Shown piece by piece: positions 1 to 5,736 of a stretch of 6,366 nucleotides of DNA. The stretch comes from Chloroflexota bacterium (GTDB lineage Bacteria; Chloroflexota; Dormibacteria; Dormibacterales; Dormibacteraceae): the NCBI GenBank assembly GCA_005880345.1, contig VBGE01000022.1, forward strand, positions 1 through 6,366, read 5' to 3'. Within the stretch, counting starts at the first letter, position 1. The number at the start of each line of letters is the position of its first letter. A program made the translations under genes and the position numbers. A model generated the notes under the pieces. The model saw only the letters and a list, made by a program, of their open reading frames with translations. It searched no databases and was not told the origin of the DNA.

Positions 1-1
1 G

Positions 2-733
2 GACGCCATGATCGCCCTCTACTCGACATTCGTCGACGCCGACCTCGACGCGACGGACTGCCTGACGGCGGAGCTGGTGAAGACCGCAGAGAACGCCTAC
101 CGTGACGTGGGCATAGCGTTCGCCAACCAGCTTGCCCTCATCTGCGAGGTCGTCGGCGGCGATGTCTGGACGGTGCGCGAGCTGGTGAACAAGTCGCCGG
201 GCCGCGCCGTCCTGTACCCGGGCGGCGGTGTCGGCGGTCACTGCATCCCGAAGGATCCATGGCTTCTCGCCGCGCCGCTGGGTGAGGGCGCAGCCGATTC
301 GCTCCTGGGCGTGGCGCGCCGTATCAATGACGGGATGCCGTCCCACGTCGCCGGCCTGGTGGGGCAGCTTGCGGATGCCGGCAACGGGTCGCGCATCGCG
401 GTCCTCGGCTATTCGTACCTCGAGAACTCTGACGACGTCAGGAATTCGCCCAGCCGCGTCCTGGTCGACCTCTTGCGGACCGATGGGTACTCGGTCGCGG
501 TCCACGACCCGTATGTCCACGAATTCACGGGCGAGGTCATGGAGGCGCTGCGCGACGCGGATTGCCTGGTCCTGATGGTCGCCCACAAGGCCTATCGAGA
601 GCTGGACCTGGCCGCGGTCGCAGGCCGGATGCGCCACCCACGCCTGATCGACGCCCGCGGCTTCTTCAGCGCCGATGAGCTGCGGTCAGCCGGCTTTGAG
701 TTTCGGAAGCTGGGGGTGGGCGCTCCCGGTTAG
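2..733 (+). CDS. Nucleotide-sugar (UDP-N-acetylmannosamine type) 6-dehydrogenase, 3' part
   Basis: C-terminal 243 residues of a UDP-glucose/GDP-mannose dehydrogenase family enzyme, truncated 5' by the window edge; the frame is open from base 2, so the Met at base 8 is internal. These NAD-dependent cytosolic enzymes oxidise C6 of a UDP-sugar to the uronic acid. Seen (numbering from Met at base 8): central helix with T-A-E-L-V-K25 and N29, then F-A-N-Q; the catalytic cysteine motif G-G-V-G-G-H-C79-I-P-K-D-P (Cys codon 242-244); and a C-terminal UDP-binding domain with D-D-V-R-N-S-P at 142-148 and H-D-P at 166-168. The wording of the central helix and Cys motif is closest to WecC-type UDP-ManNAc dehydrogenases, but other UDP-sugars are possible. 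The N-terminal NAD Rossmann domain is missing only because of the window. Its TAG stop directly abuts the next gene's GTG, so the two are likely one operon supplying and assembling surface polysaccharide. Family certain, substrate inferred. Confidence 0.92.
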   Translation, partial: DAMIALYSTFVDADLDATDCLTAELVKTAENAYRDVGIAFANQLALICEVVGGDVWTVRELVNKSPGRAVLYPGGGVGGHCIPKDPWLLAAPLGEGAADSLLGVARRINDGMPSHVAGLVGQLADAGNGSRIAVLGYSYLENSDDVRNSPSRVLVDLLRTDGYSVAVHDPYVHEFTGEVMEALRDADCLVLMVAHKAYRELDLAAVAGRMRHPRLIDARGFFSADELRSAGFEFRKLGVGAPG

Positions 734-2119
734 GTGTCTCCCGGCTGGGCGTTGTCTCTGAGCGACATGGAACGCCCTGCCGAACGCGGAGGCGGCCCGC
801 TCCAGGCCGTCGACAGGCTGGCCGGGCCGGCTGCGACTTACGGTCTCGCCGCCCTGATCCTCACACTCCCCCTGGAGTTCACGAGCGTGTGGCTGCACCA
901 GCAGCTGAGCAGGTTCGTGCTCGGGGTGACGGCGGTGGCCTTCATCTACCTCGTCGTGCGCCGGCGCCGAACGGTCGTGGTCCCGCGAACGGCCAGCGTC
1001 TGGCTGCTGGCGGCATACGTGCTGGTGTCCCTCCTGAGCTGGGCCATCACGCGCGCCCCAGGCTCTTCGAGCTCGGTGCTCGATGTCGTGGCCTACCCGC
1101 TCGTGGGGTTGCTGGTCGTCAACCTCGCGGTCACCGAGGGCGACCATCGCCGGGCATGGCTGGCCTTCCTCGTTTCGGGACTCGGCGTGGCCTTGATCGG
1201 GTCGCTCCTCTACTTCACCCACACGGCGATATGGACACCCAACCCCGTGGTCGCGGCCCGCCTGAACATCACCTTCGGCGACCCGAACATCACGGCGCGC
1301 TTCCTGACCCTGTGCGGCTGTGTGGCCGTGCTGATGTTCGCCGCCAGGCAGGCGCCTCCCTGGCTCGCCGCGGCCGCCGGCATGGCGTGCGCCGCCGTGC
1401 TGCCACTGACCCTGTCGCGCTCAGGCCTGGCACTCTTCATTGTGTCAGTGGTGCTCGCAGCGCTGGTTGCATTTCAGCACCGGCGCGCGGCCGCGATCGC
1501 GGGGCTCATCCTGCTTGTTTTTGCCGCATCGACCACCGTGAACCCGAACACGAACATGCGCGCAGTGGGCGCCGTCCAGACCCTGGTCGCCGCGATCACC
1601 GGGACGGCGTCGAACATGAGCGCACCGGCCGGCGCGCCGCAAGGTGGGGTTGCGCTGGAAGACAACCGGAAGTACCTGGTCGCCGCCGGTCTGCGGATGT
1701 TTCAGGACCATCCGGCGCTCAGGGTGGGGTTCGGCGGTTACCAGCACGCGCTCATGACTGAGTACCACGCCTTCCTGCCGGCCGCGCCGCTCAGCCAGCT
1801 CGACACGCTCTCCCACTCTTCGCTGGTCACGGTGATGGCGGAGCAGGGCGTCTTCGGCGCGCTCATCTTCCTGGGCTTCTTGATCCTCCTGGCCCGCGAG
1901 GCTTTGCGCGCGAGGCAGCGTCGAGATGCATGGTCGGCATGGGCCGTGATCCCGGCCACGTTGATCGTGCCCATATTCCTGTACAGCCAGTTCGAGGGCC
2001 GGTTCATCCAGGAGCCTTACTTCTGGCTCGCTCTCGGCCTGTTTTACGCTGCGGACTTCCGCGCCAGGCAGCTGGCGCGTCAGCCTGTGCCGGCCGAGAC
2101 GGCACGCCGAGCGGCTTAA
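734..2119 (+). CDS. O-antigen ligase / polymerase family polytopic membrane protein
   Basis: A 461-residue protein of about 12 hydrophobic segments (roughly 35-49, 59-77, 86-104, 116-133, 142-161, 187-203, 208-226, 228-247, 253-268, 369-388, 402-419, 428-440). One large non-membrane loop lies at about 270-365. This is the layout of the O-antigen ligase/Wzy polymerase (PF04932-like) superfamily, which transfers or polymerises lipid-linked glycans on the outer face of the cytoplasmic membrane. Seen motifs: F-G-D-P-N at 181-185; L-S-R-S-G at 227-231, the usual conserved Arg before a helix; and H361-S-S-L after the loop, followed by the A-E-Q-G-V-F-G helix. The Arg and the loop His are the residues expected to act in catalysis in WaaL-type enzymes. 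Start: GTG at 734, immediately after the previous stop, with a G-rich stretch at 712-720 as a distant ribosome site; ATG at 767 (residue 12) is the alternative, with no better site. Sequence alone cannot separate ligase from polymerase. Confidence 0.85.
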   Translation: MSPGWALSLSDMERPAERGGGPLQAVDRLAGPAATYGLAALILTLPLEFTSVWLHQQLSRFVLGVTAVAFIYLVVRRRRTVVVPRTASVWLLAAYVLVSLLSWAITRAPGSSSSVLDVVAYPLVGLLVVNLAVTEGDHRRAWLAFLVSGLGVALIGSLLYFTHTAIWTPNPVVAARLNITFGDPNITARFLTLCGCVAVLMFAARQAPPWLAAAAGMACAAVLPLTLSRSGLALFIVSVVLAALVAFQHRRAAAIAGLILLVFAASTTVNPNTNMRAVGAVQTLVAAITGTASNMSAPAGAPQGGVALEDNRKYLVAAGLRMFQDHPALRVGFGGYQHALMTEYHAFLPAAPLSQLDTLSHSSLVTVMAEQGVFGALIFLGFLILLAREALRARQRRDAWSAWAVIPATLIVPIFLYSQFEGRFIQEPYFWLALGLFYAADFRARQLARQPVPAETARRAA

Positions 2120-2122
2120 GCC
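2113..2122. repeat. 10-bp palindrome over two overlapping convergent stop codons
   Basis: GGCTTAAGCC is a perfect palindrome. Its central TTAA holds both the TAA of the + strand membrane protein (2117-2119) and the TAA of the - strand glycosyltransferase (2116-2118). No T-rich tract follows on either strand, so this is not a standard intrinsic terminator. Transcripts from both sides probably run into each other here. Confidence 0.6.
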
Positions 2123-3123
2123 ACCTGGCCGAGCCGGTGCCCCCGGCCGAAGTAGGCAGACTCGAGCTGCCTCAGGTGCTGTTCGTAGCCGTGATTGCGC
2201 CACACCCACGCGCGCCCCTCTCGCGAAAGGTTCTCGAGCCGGCGCGAGTCGTCCTGCAGCCGCTCGATCTGTTCGACCAGCTCATCGGGCTCATATGACG
2301 AGACGACCGGCGGCTTGTCGCCGGGGTACATGCTGCGGTCGATGCCGACGATGAGCGGCCTGCCCACCGACATCGCCTCGAGCTCCGACAGGCCAAGCGC
2401 GCCCTGCTCCATCTGGCCGACCACGAGGTCGAACGTCGACAGGAACTCACCCACGCGGTCGTGCGGGACGGGATCGACGAAGCGCACCGCGCCTCCGTAG
2501 CGGCCGGCGTACTCGTCGGCGAGGCAGCCCCAGTGAAGCGCCGTGATCTCGATCCCCAAGCCTGCGAGCCGCTCCGCAGCCGGGAACACCTTCTCGACCC
2601 CCTTCACGGGGTCGAGCCGCATGAAGATCACGACGCGGCGCACGCGCTCGGGCGCGCGAGGGGACAGCCCTGCCGCCCTGACGTTCACCGGGTTGGGGAG
2701 GTAGACGGCCTTGCTGGCGAAGCGGTGGATGAAGGGCTCTAGGTTCGGCGTCACGTAGAAGATCGTGCGTGCCCTCTCGAGCACCGCCCGGCACAGCGAG
2801 TACAGCCCGGCTGTGTTCACATGGGCGTGGAGGTCGGAGCCGTGGGCCTGGACGAGAAACGGCCGGCCGCTCAGGATGCCGATGATCCCCCGCGGCACCC
2901 AATGAATGTGGACCACGTCGTAGCCGGTTCTGCGGAGCCGCAGGATCGTCGGCACGTAGAGGAGGAGCCGAACAGGCAGCGTCAGCGCCTTGGCCCAGTA
3001 GGGCCAGTTCGCGCCGAAGTCAGGGAGCTTCAGGTGGTCGACCTCGTGGCCGGCCGCACGCAGGATCTGAGCCTGCGTCTCCGCCACCCCGGCCACGTCG
3101 TGGACGAGCGCAATTCGCGCCAT
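2116..3123 (-). CDS. Glycosyltransferase family 4 (GT-B fold)
   Basis: A 335-residue cytosolic GT4-type enzyme that moves a sugar from a nucleotide donor to a growing glycan or lipid acceptor. Seen: N-terminal strand M-A-R-I-A-L-V-H-D at 1-9; a hydrophobic stretch at 49-60 that may touch the membrane; D-V-V-H-I-H-W at 69-75; H-G-S-D-L-H at 94-99; Y-L-P-N-P-V-N at 141-147, the entry to the second Rossmann domain; R-L-D-P-V-K-G-V at 169-176; and the donor-binding E-x7-E motif E239...E247 inside G-A-L-G-L-S-E-L-E-A-M. These are the usual GT4 landmarks, and the length is slightly below the common 350-400. The start is ATG at 3121-3123; the Shine-Dalgarno is weak. It begins 19 bases after the gamma-lyase stop on the same strand, so it may be cotranscribed with the sulfur genes. 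By function it belongs with the polysaccharide genes converging on it. Donor and acceptor are unknown. Confidence 0.9.
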   Translation of the reverse strand: MARIALVHDVAGVAETQAQILRAAGHEVDHLKLPDFGANWPYWAKALTLPVRLLLYVPTILRLRRTGYDVVHIHWVPRGIIGILSGRPFLVQAHGSDLHAHVNTAGLYSLCRAVLERARTIFYVTPNLEPFIHRFASKAVYLPNPVNVRAAGLSPRAPERVRRVVIFMRLDPVKGVEKVFPAAERLAGLGIEITALHWGCLADEYAGRYGGAVRFVDPVPHDRVGEFLSTFDLVVGQMEQGALGLSELEAMSVGRPLIVGIDRSMYPGDKPPVVSSYEPDELVEQIERLQDDSRRLENLSREGRAWVWRNHGYEQHLRQLESAYFGRGHRLGQVA

Positions 3124-3142
3124 GCCACTACAACGCCCGAAG

Positions 3143-4366
3143 CTACGCCAGCGCCGACTCCAGATCCTCGATCAGATCGGCGACGTCCTCGATCCCGATC
3201 GAGAGGCGGATCAGCCCGTCCCCCACTCCCGCCCGCTTTCGCTCCTCGGCCGGGATCGAGGCGTGGGTCATCCGCGCCGGGTGCTCGGCCAGGGACTCGA
3301 CCGCGCCCAGCGACTCCGCCAGGGCGAAGATCTTGAGGCGCTCCAGGGTCCGCAAGGCGGCCGCCTCATCGGCGACCTCGAAGCTCACCATGCCGCCGAA
3401 CATGCGCATCTGCCGAGCGGCCACCGCGTGGTGCGGGTGGGCATCCAGCCCGGGATAGAACACGCGCTTGACCGCGCGATTGTCCTGCAGCGCCCTTGCG
3501 ACCTCCATCGCGTTCTGGCTCTGGCGCTCGACGCGAATCGAAAGGGTTTTGACCCCGCGCAACAGCAACCAGCAGTCGAAGGGAGAGGGCACGGCGCCGA
3601 CTGCGTTCTGATGAAACCGCAGCAGCTTGGCCAGCTCTTCGTTGTTCGTCATCAGCGCGCCGCCCACGACGTCGCTGTGCCCGCCGATGTACTTGGTCGA
3701 GCTGTGCACGACGACGTCGGCGCCGAGGTGGAGCGGCTGCTGCAGGTACGGCGTCGCGAAGGTGTTGTCGACGCACACCGATGCGCCGTGGCTGTGCGCA
3801 ACCTCACTCACCGCGTCGATGTCGACGACGCGGAGCAGCGGGTTCGTCGGTGACTCGAGCCACACCATGCGCGTCTGTGGCGTCATCGCATTCTCGACCG
3901 CATCCACGTCCGCCGCGTCGACCGCGCTGAAGGTCAGGCCGAATCGCTTGAGGACTTTGTCGAACAGGCGGAACGTGCCGCCGTACACGTCCTCCATGTA
4001 GACGACGTGGTCGCCGGGCTTGAGGAGCAGCATGAGCGTGGTCTCGGCGCCAAGCCCGGACGAGAACGCAAGGCAGTGCCTGGAGTCCTCGAGCGCGGCG
4101 AGGCATTCCTCCAGCGCGTTGCGGGTCGGGTTGCCGGTCCGCGAGTACTCAAAACCCTGGTGCTTGCCGACCGCCTCCTGGGCGAACGTCGTGGCCATGT
4201 GAATGGGCTGCACCACCGCGCCCGTGGCGGGATCGGGCCCCTGCCCGACATGCAGCGCCCTGGTCGCAAACCCCCAGTCCCCCCGCCCCCCCGGATAGTC
4301 CGGACTATCCGAGGATCCGGCGATAGGTGCGCGCCCTTTGTCCGGACTATCCGGAGTTTTCGCCAA
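3143..4366 (-). CDS. Cystathionine gamma-synthase / gamma-lyase (PLP enzyme)
   Basis: A 407-residue Cys/Met-metabolism PLP-dependent enzyme. Landmarks: A-T-R-A-L-H at 34-39; Y74-S-R-T-G-N-P-T-R82 phosphate-binding motif; Y-G-G-T at 128-131; E-S-P-T-N-P at 171-176; D200-N-T-F-A-T-P; S-S-T-K225-Y-I-G-G-H-S-D with the Schiff-base lysine; and S-L-G-A-V-E-S at 352-358. The last 375 residues match the mycobacterial MetB type closely. Next to a cystathionine beta-synthase, the likely role is cystathionine gamma-lyase (cystathionine -> cysteine, 2-oxobutyrate, ammonia); gamma-synthase activity with an O-acylhomoserine cannot be excluded. Start: no ATG or GTG exists in frame before the conserved domain (residue 33); the first ATG is residue 57, too late. 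TTG at 4366-4364 has AGGGG nine bases upstream and lies five bases after the beta-synthase stop, so it is chosen. It yields an N-terminal extension of about 31 residues encoded by a palindromic element and a G-tract. Enzyme family very sure, start moderately sure. Confidence 0.93.
   Translation of the reverse strand: MAKTPDSPDKGRAPIAGSSDSPDYPGGRGDWGFATRALHVGQGPDPATGAVVQPIHMATTFAQEAVGKHQGFEYSRTGNPTRNALEECLAALEDSRHCLAFSSGLGAETTLMLLLKPGDHVVYMEDVYGGTFRLFDKVLKRFGLTFSAVDAADVDAVENAMTPQTRMVWLESPTNPLLRVVDIDAVSEVAHSHGASVCVDNTFATPYLQQPLHLGADVVVHSSTKYIGGHSDVVGGALMTNNEELAKLLRFHQNAVGAVPSPFDCWLLLRGVKTLSIRVERQSQNAMEVARALQDNRAVKRVFYPGLDAHPHHAVAARQMRMFGGMVSFEVADEAAALRTLERLKIFALAESLGAVESLAEHPARMTHASIPAEERKRAGVGDGLIRLSIGIEDVADLIEDLESALA
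4271..4292 (-). repeat. Triple G-tract (G7-C-G6-ACT-G5 on the coding strand)
   Basis: The + strand shows C5 at 4271-4275, C6 at 4279-4284 and C7 at 4286-4292. On the coding strand of the gamma-lyase this is three long G runs with one- and three-base gaps. It lies just before the codons for the conserved domain, giving P-G-G-R-G-D-W. Four GGG blocks can be drawn from it, so a G-quadruplex in mRNA or DNA is possible, and the G7 and G6 runs are prone to slippage. Any effect on expression is inferred. Confidence 0.6.
4291..4354. repeat. 64-bp palindromic element with 15-bp perfect inverted arms
   Basis: Arm 4291-4305 (CCGGATAGTCCGGAC) is the exact reverse complement of arm 4340-4354, with 34 bases between. 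The left arm is also half of a perfect 20-bp palindrome at 4292-4311. As a result, 14 bases (GTCCGGACTATCCG) recur in direct orientation at 4298-4311 and 4340-4353, spaced 42 bases, close to four helical turns and a multiple of three. The right copy also contains TCCGGA-CTA-TCCGGA (4341-4355). It lies just inside the inferred gamma-lyase start and is read in frame, giving two D-S-P-D peptides 14 residues apart. It could be a dispersed palindromic repeat, a regulator's paired operator, or an RNA switch in the mRNA between the two genes. Confidence 0.8.
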
Positions 4367-4371
4367 ACGAC

Positions 4372-5736
4372 TCAGCCCCTGCCGCGATGAGCCACGAACT
4401 CCAGCAGGTCCGCCCGCGTGATCACCGCCATCGGCTTGTCGCCATCGACGACCAGCACCGCCTGCTCGCCGCGGAGCAACGGCTCGAACGCGTCGTCCAG
4501 CGACGAATCGACCGCCACCTGGCTCAGCGGCGCGTCCATCGCGGCCGACACGGCCGTGCTGACGATGGCGGGGTCGCGGTACACGCGGTCGAGCAGCGTC
4601 CTCTCCTGCAGCGCGCCGACCACGCCCTGCCCGTTCGAGTCCTCCACCACGGGCAGCTGCGAGATGCCGTAGCGCTGCATCAGGTCGATCGCCTCGCCGA
4701 CCGACTTGCCGGCTTCGACCGTGACCAGCGGCGGCAGGCCTTTGGGATGCGACGCCAGCACCTCGCGTATGCGCACCGCACCCAGGCGCGCCAGATATCC
4801 GTTCTGCCGCATCCACTCGTCGTTGAAGAACTTGCTGAGGTAGTTCCGCCCCGTGTCGGGGAACAGGACGACGATGACCTGTTCCGGTCCGCGCTCGCGC
4901 GCGACCTCCATCGCGGCATGTAGCGCCAGGCCGGACGACCCGCCGACCAGGATGCCCTCCTCGCGCGCCAGCTTGCGCGCGGCCATGAAGGATTCCTTGT
5001 CGCTCACCTGCACGATCTGGTCGACGATCTTGATGTCCATCGTGCCCGGCATGAAGTCCTCGCCCACGCCCTCGACCTTGTAGGGGGCGATCGGCCCCGA
5101 GTACAGAGAGCCCTCCGGGTCGGCGCCGACGATGTGGACCGAGGGCTTGCGCTCCTTCAGGTACTTCGCCACGCCGCTGATCGTGCCGCCCGTGCCCATG
5201 CCCGCCACGAACACGTCGACGCGTCCATCGGTCTGCTCCCAGATCTCCGGGCCCGTGGTCTCGTAGTGCGCCTGCGGGTTCTTCGGGTTGAAGTACTGGT
5301 TCGGCTGAAAGGCGCCAGGTATCTCCCGGGCCAGGCGGTCGGCGACCGAGTAATACGACTGGGGCGACGAGCGCTCGACGTTGGTCGGGCAGATCACGAC
5401 GTCCGCGCCGTAAGCCTTCAGCAGGCTGATCTTCTCGGCGGACATCTTGTCCGGCATGACGAAGACCATCTTGTAGCCCTTGATCGCCGCGACCATGGCC
5501 AGGCCGTGCCCGGTGTTGCCGGAGGTGGGCTCGATGATGGTGCCGCCCGCCCGGAGGTGGCCGGTGCGCTCGGCTTCCTCGATCATGGTCAGGCCGATCC
5601 GGTCCTTCACGCTGCCGCCCGGGTTGAGCTCCTCGAGCTTGGCCAGGATGGTCGGGCGCAGCCCTGCCGTGACCTTGTGCAGGCGCACCAGAGGGGTGTG
5701 CCCGACGAGGTCGAGGATGGAGTCCTTGTACTGCGT
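4372..5736 (-). CDS. Cystathionine beta-synthase with C-terminal CBS-domain pair, apparent ACG start
   Basis: A 454-residue cytosolic PLP enzyme (fold type II) condensing serine with homocysteine to cystathionine. Residues 1-17 give the family's opening Q-Y-K-D-S-I-L-D-L-V-G-H-T-P-L-V. Then come N-P-G-G-S-V-K44-D-R with the PLP lysine; S-G-N-T-G at 72-76; G-M-G-T-G-G-T at 179-185 gripping the phosphate; P-Y-K-V-E-G-V-G-E-D-F around 218-228; G-G-S-S-G at 265-269; and F-P-D-T-G-R-N-Y-L-S-K-F-F-N-D-E-W at 292-308. From about 336 to the end are two CBS modules closing with A-V-I-T-R-A-D-L-L. Length and motifs fit mycobacterial Cbs (about 464). Simple cysteine synthases lack the CBS pair and this linker. 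The only usual start codon nearby, GTG at 5688-5686, would remove G-H-T-P-L and the first strand. ACG at 5736-5734 sits exactly where family members have Met, with AGGGG eight bases upstream, and an in-frame TAA directly precedes it. First gene of the cbs-gamma-lyase pair. Confidence 0.93.
   Translation of the reverse strand, partial: TQYKDSILDLVGHTPLVRLHKVTAGLRPTILAKLEELNPGGSVKDRIGLTMIEEAERTGHLRAGGTIIEPTSGNTGHGLAMVAAIKGYKMVFVMPDKMSAEKISLLKAYGADVVICPTNVERSSPQSYYSVADRLAREIPGAFQPNQYFNPKNPQAHYETTGPEIWEQTDGRVDVFVAGMGTGGTISGVAKYLKERKPSVHIVGADPEGSLYSGPIAPYKVEGVGEDFMPGTMDIKIVDQIVQVSDKESFMAARKLAREEGILVGGSSGLALHAAMEVARERGPEQVIVVLFPDTGRNYLSKFFNDEWMRQNGYLARLGAVRIREVLASHPKGLPPLVTVEAGKSVGEAIDLMQRYGISQLPVVEDSNGQGVVGALQERTLLDRVYRDPAIVSTAVSAAMDAPLSQVAVDSSLDDAFEPLLRGEQAVLVVDGDKPMAVITRADLLEFVAHRGRG
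4376..4380 (-). promoter_or_regulatory. Ribosome binding site deciding the TTG start
   Basis: AGGGG on the - strand, followed by nine bases and then TTG at 4366-4364. It lies inside the last codons of the beta-synthase, whose TGA (4374-4372) falls between the site and the TTG. This is the arrangement expected for coupled termination and re-initiation. It is the main reason to place the gamma-lyase start here and not closer to the conserved domain. Confidence 0.5.

Noticed and set aside
2133..2147. GCCGG/CCGGC hairpin near the convergent gene ends as a terminator
   Set aside because: It has a short 5-bp stem, no U-tract on either strand, and lies in the coding end of the glycosyltransferase.
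2593..2616. 9-bp perfect inverted repeat with 6-base loop inside the glycosyltransferase gene
   Set aside because: It falls on codons for the conserved L-D-P-V-K-G-V-E stretch, so protein constraint plus GC bias explains it. It has no T-tract and is mid-gene.
5686..5688. GTG at 5688 as the true beta-synthase start
   Set aside because: It would remove the conserved N-terminal strand and the G-x-T-P-L motif that are visible in frame upstream, and it lacks a ribosome binding site.
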